DNA from: Microbacterium sp. 3J1 | GTDB lineage: Bacteria; Actinomycetota; Actinomycetes; Actinomycetales; Microbacteriaceae | Assembly: GCF_001049495.1 (NCBI RefSeq) | Contig: NZ_CDWI01000007.1 | Span: 62,001-126,000 of the forward strand | Direction: 5' to 3' | Length of the DNA stretch: 64,000 bases | In this document: positions 42,685-51,702 of the stretch, in pieces | Position numbering within the stretch: position 1 is the stretch's first letter | How the letters are laid out: every line of letters begins with the position of its first letter | Made by a program: the position numbers and the translations under genes | The notes under the pieces: generated by a model | Databases searched by the model: none | The model's input: the letters and a program-made list of their open reading frames with translations, nothing else | What the model was told of the DNA's origin: nothing

Positions 42685-43504
42685 AGATGTCCGGGAACAG
42701 CCGGTCGTCGGGTGTGCCGGGCACGGCGGCGTAGCCCGAGAAGTTCGTCACGCCGTCGGCCTCCAGCACGTCCTCGACGATGAGCGACTGCCCGGTGTAC
42801 TGGCCCGCGGGCTTCTGCAGCACCGAGTAGGCGGCATCCGCGTAGATGTCGGCCGTGCGGCTCGCGGCCATCACCTTGTCGCCGCCGAGGAGGTTCTGCA
42901 CCGCGGCGGTCGCGATGGTGGTGCGCGGCCACAGCGTGTTCGCGGCGATGCCGTCGCCTGCGAACTCCGCCGCGAGCCCGAGCGTGACCATCGTCATGCC
43001 GAACTTCGCCAGGGTGTAGCCGGTGTGCGCGCCGAGCCACTTCGGCGTGGGGTTCAGGGGCGGCGACAGCGACAGGATGTGCGGGTTCTCGGCATCCTTG
43101 AGGATCGGAACCGCGGCGCGCGACAGCATGAACGTGCCGCGGACGTTCACGTCCTGCATCAGGTCGTACTTCTTCGCGTTCAGGTCGAGAGAGCGCGACA
43201 GGTCGATCACGCTGGCGTTGTTGATGACGATGTCGATGCCGCCGAACTCGCCCTGCGTCTTCAGCACGGCTTCGGTGATGTCGTCGTCATCACGCACGTC
43301 GCCGACGATCGGCAGCGCATTGCCGCCCGCCGCCCGGATCTGCTCGGCGGCGCTGTGCACGGTGCCCTCGAGCTTCGGATGCGGGGTGTCGGTCTTCGCG
43401 AGCATCGCGATGTTGGCGCCGTCGGCCGCGGCGCGCAGGGCGATCGCGAGTCCGATGCCGCGACTGCCGCCGGACATCAGGATGGTCTTTCCTGCCAGGG
43501 ACAT
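42674..43504 (-). CDS. SDR oxidoreductase (HSDL2/SDR13C-like)
   Basis: 276 residues from ATG 43504. GGSRGIGLAIALRAAADGAN, the long KTDTPHPKLEGTVHSAAEQI characteristic of the HSDL2 group, INNASVIDLS, Tyr-x3-Lys in YTLAKFGMTMVTLGLAAEFA, and NTLWPRTTIATAAVQNLLGG. Probably acts on an acyl-CoA or fatty alcohol; the substrate is unknown. Catalytic Ser appears as SLSPPLN, usual for this group. Same strand as the next SDR gene, 41 bp apart. Confidence 0.88.
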   Translation of the reverse strand: MSLAGKTILMSGGSRGIGLAIALRAAADGANIAMLAKTDTPHPKLEGTVHSAAEQIRAAGGNALPIVGDVRDDDDITEAVLKTQGEFGGIDIVINNASVIDLSRSLDLNAKKYDLMQDVNVRGTFMLSRAAVPILKDAENPHILSLSPPLNPTPKWLGAHTGYTLAKFGMTMVTLGLAAEFAGDGIAANTLWPRTTIATAAVQNLLGGDKVMAASRTADIYADAAYSVLQKPAGQYTGQSLIVEDVLEADGVTNFSGYAAVPGTPDDRLFPDIFLD

Positions 43505-43545
43505 GGTCCTCCTCGGATCGGGGTGGGTTCGGGGCGCGGATGCGG

Positions 43546-44307
43546 TCACTTCGGCGCCATGCGGATGGCGCCGTCGAGGCGGATGGTCTCGCCGTTGAGG
43601 TAGCCGTTCTCGACGATCTGCTGCACGAGCGACGCGTACTCGTCGGGGCGGCCGAGTCGCGACGGGAAGGGCACCTGCTGACCGAGCGAGTCCTGCGCGG
43701 CCTGCGGCAGCCCCATGAGCATGGGCGTCTCCATGATCCCGGGGGCGATCGTGCACACGCGGATGCCGTAGCGGGCGAGCTCACGGGCCACGGGCAGCGT
43801 CATCGCGTGCACGCCGCCCTTCGATGCCGCGTACGCGGGCTGGCCGATCTGTCCGTCGAAGGCGGCGACGCTCGCGGTGTTCACGATGACGCCGCGGTCG
43901 CCGCTCTCAGTGGGGTCGTTCTTCGCGATGACGGCGGATGCCTGTGACAGCACGTTGAACGTGCCGACGAGGTTGATGCGGACGATGCGCTCGAAGTCGG
44001 CGAGCACGGCGGGGTCGCCCTCGCGGTCGAGCACCTTGGCGGGCGGGGCGATGCCCGCGCAGTTCACGACGATCCGCAAGGGCGCTGCGGCCTGCGCCGC
44101 GGAGACGGCTGCGGCAGCGTCCTCAGGGCTGGTCACGTCTCCCGCGGCGAACACCCCGCCGAGCTCCTCGGCGATGTCGGCACCCGACGAGGTCGGGAGG
44201 TCGAGGATGGTCACGACGGCGCCGGCGGCGGTGAGCGCTCGCGCGGTGGCGAGGCCCAGACCGGACGCGCCTCCGGTGATGAGAGCGCTGGAGCCCTGGA
44301 TCTGCAT
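43546..44307 (-). CDS. SDR oxidoreductase, 3-hydroxyacyl-CoA dehydrogenase type (HSD10-like)
   Basis: 253 residues from ATG 44307. GGASGLGLATARALTAAGAV, DLPTSSG for NAD(H), NCAGIAPPAKVLDREG, INLVGTFNV, Ser in VNTASVAAFDGQIGQPAYAA and Tyr-x3-Lys in YAASKGGVHAMTLPVARELA; IMETPMLMGLP is typical of the type-2 3-hydroxyacyl-CoA dehydrogenases. Oxidises 3-hydroxyacyl-CoA in fatty acid or isoleucine breakdown. Forms a likely two-gene operon with the HSDL2-like SDR. Confidence 0.9.
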   Translation of the reverse strand: MQIQGSSALITGGASGLGLATARALTAAGAVVTILDLPTSSGADIAEELGGVFAAGDVTSPEDAAAAVSAAQAAAPLRIVVNCAGIAPPAKVLDREGDPAVLADFERIVRINLVGTFNVLSQASAVIAKNDPTESGDRGVIVNTASVAAFDGQIGQPAYAASKGGVHAMTLPVARELARYGIRVCTIAPGIMETPMLMGLPQAAQDSLGQQVPFPSRLGRPDEYASLVQQIVENGYLNGETIRLDGAIRMAPK

Positions 44308-44442
44308 GCGGTTCCCCTTCGAACGTGTGCGACTCAGTCCCAGAGTATCTGATTCCGAGTTCCAGGCACCGCGCACGGGCGCGGAGCTCGCTCCGAGCCT
44401 ACGACACCTCGGCGGTCCGGACCGGGATGATCCCGGGCGCAC

Positions 44443-44476
44443 CGAAGGGGAAGGGCAGTGCTGCCCTCCCCCTTCG
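44443..44476 (-). terminator. Hairpin terminator of the roadblock-like gene
   Basis: 16-nt arms 44443-44458 (CGAAGGGGAAGGGCAG) and 44461-44476 pair at 15 of 16 positions with a 2-nt TG centre, 45 bp after the roadblock-like stop codon. A smaller hairpin CCGGGA-TGA-TCCCGG follows at 44422-44436. Confidence 0.75.
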
Positions 44477-44520
44477 ATGTGACGCGTATCGGGTGACGCG
44501 TCGCCTCGTCGGCGCGGCGC

Positions 44521-45120
44521 TCAGATCGTGATCTGCGCGGCGATCGCCTTGAGCTTGTGTCGGGCCAGCGCCAGGTTCGCCGTGGCCTTGTTCAGCACGA
44601 GGTAGATGAACAGCCCGTTCGCACCCCGAGCGTCGAGGACGTTGATCAGGTGGTACTGCGAGGTGAGCGTGATGAGGATGTCGTCGATCTCGTCGGTGAC
44701 GCCGAGATCGCGCATCGTGGCGAGCTTCGCGCGCACGACGTTGGAGTTGCCGGCCGCGGCGATGCCGAGATCGAACGAGGGGTTGCCGCCCTGAGCGAGT
44801 GCCATACCGCTCGCGTAGTCCACGATGGCGGCGCCGGTCGCGCCGTCGATCGCGAGCAGCTGCTGCAGCGCGTCGTCAAGTGAGCTCATGTCGTCGTACT
44901 CCTCTGCGGTCCTGCGTGTGTCGTCTTCGCCGTCACCGTCGCCGCCCGCGGGTGGCGGGTCGGCGTCGGCCCGGATCCACTGCTCGAACTGGTCGAGGTC
45001 CGGCTCGGCGGCGGTCGGCGAAGCGGCATCGGCATCACTGCCGTGCCGACGCCACCACTGCGGCCGGGACGAAACGCGCACGGAGACCTCTGGTGTGTCG
45101 ATGTGATGTGAAGCGGCCAC
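44521..45120 (-). CDS. Roadblock/LC7-like protein of unknown function
   Basis: 199 residues if begun at GTG 45120; an internal ATG at 44889 has GAGGAG 9 nt upstream and gives a compact 122-residue product that matches the conserved part. That part reads like a roadblock fold: ATGAAIVDYASGMALAQGGN, AAAGNSNVVRAKLATMRDLG, ILITLTSQYHLINVLDARGA, GLFIYLVLNKATANLALARH. The first 77 residues are Asp/Pro-rich. Roadblock proteins partner small GTPases or polarity proteins; none is next to this gene. Confidence 0.7.
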   Translation of the reverse strand: MAASHHIDTPEVSVRVSSRPQWWRRHGSDADAASPTAAEPDLDQFEQWIRADADPPPAGGDGDGEDDTRRTAEEYDDMSSLDDALQQLLAIDGATGAAIVDYASGMALAQGGNPSFDLGIAAAGNSNVVRAKLATMRDLGVTDEIDDILITLTSQYHLINVLDARGANGLFIYLVLNKATANLALARHKLKAIAAQITI

Positions 45121-45244
45121 CGATGGCGGCCGGGACCGACACTAACGCCAGGCGCGGGCGCAGAACCGAGAGAATATGTGAATACCGATATACCTTCGAG
45201 TGGACCTGATCATCCGCGAGCTTCGAGAGGCTGGAGGCAGGACC

Positions 45245-45970
45245 ATGAGCATTCCGTCGCCCGCCATCGAGGTGCCCTCGGTGGTCGTGTCCCTCGCCGC
45301 CGGCTCGGCCCTGGAGCCGGTCTGGCTCAACGGCATCGGCGGCCTGACGTTCCGCACCGATGACGGCCGGTTCATCAAGTGGGGTCCGCACGACGCCGAG
45401 GCGAACATGCGCGACGAGGCCGAGCGGATGCGGTGGGCTCGGCGCTGGATCGCGGTGCCCGAGGTGCTCGACCAGGGCGAGGATGCCGAGCACGAGTGGC
45501 TCGTGACAGCGGCGCTGCCGGGGCGCAGCGCGGTCGATCCTCGATGGAGCGACGACCCCGAGACAGCGGTCCGCGCCGTGGGGCGCGGCCTGCGGACCCT
45601 CCACGACGCGCTTCCGGTCGACGAATGCCCATGGAGCTGGGATCCGGCATCCCGGATCGCGAACGCCGCCATGCGCGGCGTCACCCTGCCTGACGACCTG
45701 CGCACGCCACCGCCCGTCGACCGTCTCGTCGTGTGCCACGGCGATGCGTGCATGCCGAACACGCTCCTCGATGACGACGGGCGACCCTTCGCTCACGTCG
45801 ACCTCGCGGCACTCGGCGTCGCCGATCGCTGGTCGGACATCGCCGTCGCCTCGATGAGCACCGTGTGGAACTTCGGCCCCGGCTGGGACGACTTGCTCAT
45901 CGAGGCGTACGGCGTCGAGCCCGACCGACCGCGCCTCGAGTACTACCGTCGGCTCTGGAACGAGAGCTGA
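45245..45970 (+). CDS. Aminoglycoside 3'-phosphotransferase-like kinase
   Basis: 241 residues from ATG 45245 with GGAGG 7 nt upstream. The catalytic loop is VVCHGDACMPNTLLDD (His-Gly-Asp...Asn) and the metal site AHVDLAALGVADRWSDIAVA, the order seen in APH(3') enzymes. A shorter N-lobe (TFRTDDGRFIKWGPHDAEAN with the ATP Lys) is kept. Actinobacterial chromosomal members often phosphorylate other small molecules or give only low aminoglycoside resistance, so resistance is a possibility, not a conclusion. Convergent with the CNNM gene, 9 bp apart. Confidence 0.85.
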   Translation: MSIPSPAIEVPSVVVSLAAGSALEPVWLNGIGGLTFRTDDGRFIKWGPHDAEANMRDEAERMRWARRWIAVPEVLDQGEDAEHEWLVTAALPGRSAVDPRWSDDPETAVRAVGRGLRTLHDALPVDECPWSWDPASRIANAAMRGVTLPDDLRTPPPVDRLVVCHGDACMPNTLLDDDGRPFAHVDLAALGVADRWSDIAVASMSTVWNFGPGWDDLLIEAYGVEPDRPRLEYYRRLWNES

Positions 45971-45979
45971 CCGACGGGG

Positions 45980-47293
45980 TCAGCTCTCGACGGGAGCGGC
46001 CGGAGGGGCTGCGGCGCCGGCATCCGACTCCTCGTGCACCGTCACCCGGATCTCCGCGATCCGTCGGCGATCGACAGCGGTCACGCGGATGGTCGCTCCC
46101 GGCACCTCGACGGCATCGCCGACCACCGCGAGGCGTCCGAGCATCTCGGTGACGAAGCCCGCGACCGTGTCCGAGGCACCTCGGGGCAGGGCGATGCCGG
46201 TGATCTCGGCGAAGTCCTGCAGGTTGAGGCGACCGTCGAGCGCGCCGCCGGCATCCGGCATCCGGTCTTCGGTGTCGTACTCGTCGAAGATCTCGCCGAC
46301 GACCTCCTCCACGAGATCCTCGAGCGTCACGATGCCGTCGGTGCCGCCGTACTCGTCGACGACGACGGCGATGTGATGCCCCGCCGCCCGCATGCGCGTG
46401 AGGGTGGGGAGCACCCCGGCCGTCGACGGCACGTACTCGACCGGGCGCATGAGGCGCCCCACCGGACGAGCAGCGTCCTCGACGACGGCCTCGAACAGGT
46501 CACGCACGTGCACAAAGCCCACGACGTCGTCGAGCGACGTGTCGACCACGGGGTAGCGCGAGAACGGCAGCTCCCTGACCTGGGCGATCGCCTGCGACAG
46601 CGTCGCCGCTCCGTCGAGGGCGACGACCTCGGGCCGGGGCCGCATGACCTCGCTGACCTGACGCCCCCGAAGCGAGAGCACGTCGTCGAGGATGCGGCGC
46701 TCGTCGTCGGGAAGACTCTGGTGCGTCGCGACGATGTCTCGGAGCTCCTCCTCGCTCAGCTCGTCCGCCTTCTTGTGCGGGTCGCCGCCGAGCAGGCGGA
46801 CCATCGCGTTCGTGGAGACGGAGAGCAGCCAGATGACCGGACGCATGACCGTCGCGAAGCCGTCGAGCACGGGTGCCACGGCGTAGGCGAACTGCGCGTT
46901 GCGCTGGATCGCGAGGCGCTTGGGCACGAGTTCGCCGAGCACGAGCGACAGGTAGGCGATCACGAGCGTGAGCAGCACGGTCGCGAGCGTCATGGCCAGC
47001 GGCGCCGCGACGCCGAGGTTCTCGAGCAGCGGGGCGACCGACGGGGCGATCGAGGTCGCGCCGTACGCGGCCGACGCGAAGCCCGCGACCGTCACGCCGA
47101 TCTGCACCGCCGAGAGGAAGGTGTTGGGATTCCGCGCGAGCCCGGCGACCTTCTGTCCGCGGCGCCCACGAGCGGCGATCGCGTTGATCTGACTCTCTCG
47201 CAGCGTGACGAGGGCCATCTCCGTGGCGGCGAACACTCCGCCGACGAGCACGAACACGATGACGAGTGCGATGTTCCAGACGAGGTCGCCCAT
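45980..47293 (-). CDS. CNNM/CorC-type transporter with CBS pair (hemolysin family)
   Basis: 437 residues. CNNM domain with GGVFAATEMALVTLRESQIN and VLGELVPKRLAIQ in the membrane part; two CBS domains around SEVMRPRPEVVALDGAATLS and LMRPVEYVPSTAGVL, DEYGGTDGIVTLEDLVEEVV; C-terminal CorC_HlyC domain LPRGASDTVAGFVTEMLGRL. Proteins of this family export Mg2+ or Co2+ under ATP/Mg control. Unconserved Ala-rich tail. Confidence 0.93.
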   Translation of the reverse strand: MGDLVWNIALVIVFVLVGGVFAATEMALVTLRESQINAIAARGRRGQKVAGLARNPNTFLSAVQIGVTVAGFASAAYGATSIAPSVAPLLENLGVAAPLAMTLATVLLTLVIAYLSLVLGELVPKRLAIQRNAQFAYAVAPVLDGFATVMRPVIWLLSVSTNAMVRLLGGDPHKKADELSEEELRDIVATHQSLPDDERRILDDVLSLRGRQVSEVMRPRPEVVALDGAATLSQAIAQVRELPFSRYPVVDTSLDDVVGFVHVRDLFEAVVEDAARPVGRLMRPVEYVPSTAGVLPTLTRMRAAGHHIAVVVDEYGGTDGIVTLEDLVEEVVGEIFDEYDTEDRMPDAGGALDGRLNLQDFAEITGIALPRGASDTVAGFVTEMLGRLAVVGDAVEVPGATIRVTAVDRRRIAEIRVTVHEESDAGAAAPPAAPVES

Positions 47294-47387
47294 CAGCGGG
47301 CCGCCTCGTCAGGGTGGATGGTGCCCGAGGTCGTTCGGGCGCCGGGTCTGTCGGGGTCTGCGGACGCGTCTGAGCGGCGCGACATGT

Positions 47388-48485
47388 TCACGAGTGATCC
47401 TTCTGGGGGTCGGTGGTGCGGGACGGAACGGAGGAGGAAGAGGATGCCGTGGCGGACGCGTCGCCCGAGGAGGCGTCGTCGGAGGGTGTCGACGGCGCGA
47501 CCGCGTCGAGCGCGTCGCGCTTGTCGTCGCGCCGCGTCTTCATGAGGCTTGCGACGGTGGCGACCGCGATGGTCGCGCCGATGAACACCAGCGAGAACCA
47601 GATCGGGATCTCGGGCGCCCACAGCATCGGCTCGCCGCCGTTGATGAACGGCAGCTCGTTGACGTGCATCGCGTGCAGCACGAGCTTCACGCCGATGAAG
47701 GCGAGGATGACCGCGAGGCCCTGGGCGAGGTACACGAGGCGCTGCAGCAGACCGCCGATGAGGAAGTAGAGCTGACGCAGACCCATGAGGGCGAACGCGT
47801 TGGCCGTGAAGACGATGTACGCCTCTTCGGTCAGTCCGTAGATCGCGGGGATCGAGTCGACCGCGAAGATCAGGTCGACGAAGCCGATCGCGACGATCAC
47901 GAGGAACATCGGGGTGAAGAATCGCCTGCCGTCACGCTGCACGGTCAGGCGATCGCCGTTGTACTCGTCGCTCACCGGAAGGATGCGGCGCACGAAGCGC
48001 ATGAATCGGCCGTTGGCCGGGTTGTGGTCGCCGTGTGTGAATGCCTGGCGGTACGCGAGGAAGAGCAGCAGGGCGCCGAAGAGGTAGAAGATCCAGGAGA
48101 AGTTCTCGATCAGGGTCGCGCCCAGGGCGATGAAGCCACCGCGCATGATCAGCGCGATGACGATGCCGATCATCAGCACCTTCTGCTGGTAGATGCGCGG
48201 CACCGCGAAGCCGGTCATGACGATGAGGAACACGAAGAGGTTGTCGATCGACAGCGCCTTCTCGGTGAGGTACCCGGCGAAGTACTCTCCGCCGTACGTC
48301 CACCCGGACACTGTGCCGATGCCCACGCCGAACAGCAGGGCGAGACCGATGTAGAAGGCCGACCAGCGGGCGGACTCGCCGATGGTGGGCTCATGGGGCT
48401 TGCGGACGTGCGCGTAGAACTCGTACACGAAGAACGCGATGGTGACGGCGAGCGTGATGATCCACACGAGGGGGGTGACGTTCAA
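47388..48485 (-). CDS. TerC family integral membrane protein, probable Mn2+ exporter
   Basis: 365 residues, TTG start at 48485 with GGAG 6-7 nt upstream. Nine or so helices; conserved acidic membrane sites in EKALSIDNLFVFLIVM and VDLIFAVDSIPAIYGLTEEA, the TerC hallmark. Ser/Thr/Asp-rich C-terminal 40 residues. TerC/Alx proteins export Mn2+ or load secreted metalloenzymes. The upstream leader carries a yybP-ykoY-like Mn2+ riboswitch, which fits. Separated from the CNNM gene by 94 bp. Confidence 0.93.
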   Translation of the reverse strand: MNVTPLVWIITLAVTIAFFVYEFYAHVRKPHEPTIGESARWSAFYIGLALLFGVGIGTVSGWTYGGEYFAGYLTEKALSIDNLFVFLIVMTGFAVPRIYQQKVLMIGIVIALIMRGGFIALGATLIENFSWIFYLFGALLLFLAYRQAFTHGDHNPANGRFMRFVRRILPVSDEYNGDRLTVQRDGRRFFTPMFLVIVAIGFVDLIFAVDSIPAIYGLTEEAYIVFTANAFALMGLRQLYFLIGGLLQRLVYLAQGLAVILAFIGVKLVLHAMHVNELPFINGGEPMLWAPEIPIWFSLVFIGATIAVATVASLMKTRRDDKRDALDAVAPSTPSDDASSGDASATASSSSSVPSRTTDPQKDHS

Positions 48486-48517
48486 TGGAGGCTCCGAGAC
48501 GATGGCGTGACAAGGTC

Positions 48518-48618
48518 GACGTCAAGGTCTTCTCCATCCTCGCGAACGAGAACCGGGGACCCGGGATGCAGTGACATCCGTAATGACGAGCCGCCCGTGG
48601 TGGAGTACTCCCCTTGGG
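48518..48618 (-). ncRNA. yybP-ykoY (manganese) riboswitch candidate in the terC leader
   Basis: On the minus strand the leader reads AAGGGGAGTA (48615-48606), the hallmark of the first Mn2+-binding loop, and about 80 nt later AGACCTTGACG (48530-48520), matching the second conserved loop; the complementary segments between can form the long arm. A -10 TACTAT (48632-48627) would start the RNA about 48620, just before the aptamer. It precedes a TerC-type gene, the commonest target. Not checked by a covariance search. Confidence 0.75.
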
Positions 48619-48634
48619 TTCACTCGATAGTACC

Positions 48635-48650
48635 GAATACACCGGTATTC
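48635..48650. repeat. Inverted repeat upstream of the terC promoter
   Basis: GAATAC-ACCG-GTATTC, perfect 6-bp arms, immediately upstream of the -10 box of the riboswitch transcript. It could be an operator of a metal regulator such as MntR; this is inference. Confidence 0.45.
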
Positions 48651-48678
48651 CAGCTTTGAGACAGCTGAACGCCGCCCG

Positions 48679-49476
48679 TCAGGCCGAGGGACCGAGGATG
48701 AAGTTCCAGGCGCCGGTCGCCACGGCGACCGTGATCGCGACGGTGGGGATCACCGCGGCGAGCGCGACGAGGAGCGAGTCGCGTGCGTCCCAGCGCGACG
48801 CCCGCGCCCACGACCGGGCACCCGAGCCGCCGAATCCGCGCGCCTCCATCGCGGTCGCGAGCGACGACCCCCGACGGATCGCGAGGACGAAGAGCGCGAA
48901 CGCCATGCCGAAGGCCCGCCGCACGCGCCCCTCATCGGCGACTCCGCGGGCACGCCGGGCGAGGGCGAGGGCGCGCCAGTCATCCGCCAGCAGACCCAGC
49001 ATCCGCATACCGGCGAGAGCGCCGACGACGAAGCGCGACGGAAGCCGCAGTCGCTGGGCGAGGTCGTCGGCGAGATCGGTCGGGTCCACAGTGACGAAGA
49101 GCACGACCGCAGGAAGCCCGATGGCGAGCACGCGCACGGCGGTCGCCGCGGCGAGCGCGAGCGATCCGTCGCTCACGCGCATGACGAGCCATTCGAAATG
49201 GACGGTGCCGCTCGTCGCCCCGTAGAGGGCGATGGTCACGGCGCTCAGCGGAGCAGCGATCCACAGCACGGCGGTGCGGGTCCAGAACTCCCTCGCGCGG
49301 AGTCCGGCGAGCAGAAGCAGGGGGATCTCCAGGAACAGGGCGACGGATGCCGACACGACGTCGATCGTGAGCACGAGCGGCAGGGCGATGAGCAGCGCTG
49401 CCGCGAGCTTCGCGAGGGCCGATCGGGGGGCGATGGGTCCTCGTCGGGCGACGCGGGCGGTGAGCGGGTCGATCAT
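48679..49476 (-). CDS. ykoC: ECF transporter T component (EcfT/CbiQ family), YkoC
   Basis: 265 residues, about five helices. The coupling helices carry the two Ala-Arg-Gly motifs: LARRARGVADEGRVRR and ATAMEARGFGGSGAR. Start overlaps the ATPase stop (ATGA). Energy-coupling scaffold of the hydroxymethylpyrimidine/thiamine importer formed with YkoD and YkoE. Confidence 0.9.
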   Translation of the reverse strand: MIDPLTARVARRGPIAPRSALAKLAAALLIALPLVLTIDVVSASVALFLEIPLLLLAGLRAREFWTRTAVLWIAAPLSAVTIALYGATSGTVHFEWLVMRVSDGSLALAAATAVRVLAIGLPAVVLFVTVDPTDLADDLAQRLRLPSRFVVGALAGMRMLGLLADDWRALALARRARGVADEGRVRRAFGMAFALFVLAIRRGSSLATAMEARGFGGSGARSWARASRWDARDSLLVALAAVIPTVAITVAVATGAWNFILGPSA

Positions 49477-50933
49477 CGGCCGACCTCGACCCGGCGCGCG
49501 TGCAGGGCGGCCAGCACGGCCTCATCGTGGCTGATCGCGACGATCGCCGTGCCCTCGTCGCGGAGGCGCGCGATGAGCGCGACGAGTTCGGCCCAGGTCG
49601 CCGCATCCTGCCCGAACGTCGGCTCGTCGAGCACGAGCATCCGGGGCCTGGTGGCGAGAGCGGATGCCACGGTGAGGCGCCGCTTCTCGCCGCCGGAGAG
49701 CGTGTACGGGTTCGCGTCGGCGAGCGCCCTGAGCCGCAGGCGATCGAGCAGCTCGTCGGTGCGCGTGGCGATCTCGGCCTCCGGCATCCTCAGCGCCCGC
49801 GGCCCGACCGCCAGCTCGTCACGGACGGTCTTCGCGAGCAGCTGGTGCTCCGGAGTCTGCATGACGGTCGCGATCCGGGTGAGCAGCGCCCGCGACGACC
49901 AGCGGAACGGGTCGTCGCCGTCGGCCCCGGCGAGCGCGGCGCTGGCGCGGACGCGGCCGCCCTCTGCAGGGAGCAGTCCGGCGACGGTGAGTCCGAGCGT
50001 CGACTTGCCCGCGCCGTTGGCACCGGTGACCCCCAGCGCCTCGCCGGCGTGCACGTGGAGGTCGAAGGGGCCGGCGACCGGCAGGCCGCGTCGACGGGCC
50101 ACGGTGAGCCCGTCGGTGCGCAGCAGCATCTCGCCCGGCGCATGCGCGGGAGGAGGCGGAAGGATCGGGGGGTGCCCGGGCACCCACACGCCGGATGCCG
50201 CGAGCTCGCCGCCGCGCGCTCCGAGGACGTCGTCGGGACTCCCGTCGGCGAGGACCACGGTGCCGTTCGCCTCAGCGCCCAGCACGACGACGCGGGTGAC
50301 GAGCGGCAGCCAGACGTCGATGCGGTGCTCGATCACCACGAGGGTCGCGCCGGTGGCGTCGAGCGCCGCCGCGACGGCATCCCGCACGTCCCGCACTCCC
50401 TCGGGGTCCAGGTTGGCCGTCGGCTCGTCGAGCAGGATCGCGCCCGGCCGCATCGCGAGAACCCCCGCGAGTGCGAGGCGCTGCTTCTGCCCCCCGGAGA
50501 GAGCCGCCGTGGACCGGTCCAGGTCGACGTCGAGCTCGACGGCATCCAGCGCCTCGCGCACCCGCGGCCAGATCTCGGCGCGGGGAACCCCGAGGTTCTC
50601 GCATCCGAAGGCCACGTCGTCGCCGACCCTGGCGAGGATCGTCTGAGTGTCGGGGTCCTGCAGGACCATCCCCACCCGGCCGCGTGCCTGCGTCGCGGGT
50701 GCACCGTCGACGAGCAGGGCGCCCTCGGATTCGCCCTCGTCCGCCCCACCGAGGACTCCTCCGAGCCCCTGCAGCAGCGTGGACTTGCCCGACCCCGAGG
50801 CGCCGAGCAGCAGCACGCGCTCACCCGGTTCGATGCGCAGCTCGATGTCGCGCACCGCCCAGCGCAGCCGCGTCGCGTACCGCCACCCCCAGCCGCGGGC
50901 CTCGAGGGTGGCGGGCGTCGTGAGGGGACTCAC
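49473..50933 (-). CDS. ykoD: ECF transporter ATPase, two ABC domains fused (YkoD)
   Basis: 486 residues from GTG 50933, which overlaps the YkoE stop (GTGA). Two complete NBDs: Walker A GASGSGKST, signature LSGGQKQRL, Walker B AILLDEPTANLDP (about 20-200); and GANGAGKST, LSGGEKRRL, MLVLDEPTFGQD (about 300-470). The tandem arrangement is that of YkoD. A Pro-rich linker (HPPILPPPPAHAPG) joins the halves. Confidence 0.93.
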   Translation of the reverse strand: MSPLTTPATLEARGWGWRYATRLRWAVRDIELRIEPGERVLLLGASGSGKSTLLQGLGGVLGGADEGESEGALLVDGAPATQARGRVGMVLQDPDTQTILARVGDDVAFGCENLGVPRAEIWPRVREALDAVELDVDLDRSTAALSGGQKQRLALAGVLAMRPGAILLDEPTANLDPEGVRDVRDAVAAALDATGATLVVIEHRIDVWLPLVTRVVVLGAEANGTVVLADGSPDDVLGARGGELAASGVWVPGHPPILPPPPAHAPGEMLLRTDGLTVARRRGLPVAGPFDLHVHAGEALGVTGANGAGKSTLGLTVAGLLPAEGGRVRASAALAGADGDDPFRWSSRALLTRIATVMQTPEHQLLAKTVRDELAVGPRALRMPEAEIATRTDELLDRLRLRALADANPYTLSGGEKRRLTVASALATRPRMLVLDEPTFGQDAATWAELVALIARLRDEGTAIVAISHDEAVLAALHARRVEVGR

Positions 50934-51589
50934 ACGCGTGCGGTGACCTCGCGACCGGCGGCGAACCGGCTGAGCGCGCCCGTCGCCGCAAGGCCGCGGG
51001 CGATCAGCCAGGCGCCGAGGCCGGCGATGATCGCGCCCGAGACCGTCGTCGAGGCGATGTACACCGTGGTGAAGAGGGTGTCGGCGCCGGCGTACCAGAG
51101 GATGCGGTCGTTGATGCCGCACGCGAGCCCGGCTCCCGCTCCCGCCAGCATCGCGACGGGCAGCCGCCAGACGCCGTAGAGGAACAGGAGGAAGACGAGC
51201 TCGGCGCCGAGACCCTGCACGATTCCGGAGACGATGGTGAGCGGGCCCCATGCGTTGCCGACGAGCGCGGAGATGACCGCCGCGACCAGCTCGGTGTAGA
51301 GGGCGGCGCCCGGCTTGCGGATGATCAGCGCGCCGAGGACGCCGGCGATCAGCCAGGGTCCGGCGAGCAGCCCCTGGACTCCGGGCAGCAGCGGCTTCAG
51401 GATGCTGCTCGGCACCTCGTAGCCGACGTTCCAGAGCAGGAAGATCATCGCGCAGGCGACGGCGATGACGCTCGCGACGACGATGTCGACGACCCGCCAG
51501 CGCCAGAGCTCGGGGCGACGAAGGCCTCCGGCTGCGAGGGCCGGCGCCGATGCGGCTCCGGTGGCGGATCCGGACGTGGATGTGCTCAT
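50930..51589 (-). CDS. ykoE: Thiamine-precursor ECF substrate-binding subunit YkoE
   Basis: 219 residues. YkoE-specific stretch LLWNVGYEVPSSILKPLLPG then GPWLIAGVLGALIIRKPGAA and NAWGPLTIVSGIVQGLGAEL; six helices. Binds hydroxymethylpyrimidine or thiamine at the outer face. Its ribosome-binding site GGGAGGAG is part of the TPP riboswitch's 3' strand, so translation falls when TPP is plentiful. Confidence 0.92.
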   Translation of the reverse strand: MSTSTSGSATGAASAPALAAGGLRRPELWRWRVVDIVVASVIAVACAMIFLLWNVGYEVPSSILKPLLPGVQGLLAGPWLIAGVLGALIIRKPGAALYTELVAAVISALVGNAWGPLTIVSGIVQGLGAELVFLLFLYGVWRLPVAMLAGAGAGLACGINDRILWYAGADTLFTTVYIASTTVSGAIIAGLGAWLIARGLAATGALSRFAAGREVTARV

Positions 51590-51597
51590 CTGTGACT

Positions 51598-51684
<87 letters not shown>

Positions 51685-51702
51685 TTGTGCTCTCGATTCT
51701 AC

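Noticed and set aside
45245..45970. Acquired antibiotic-resistance cassette
   Set aside because: No integron, transposase, flanking repeats or composition shift; the gene matches its surroundings.
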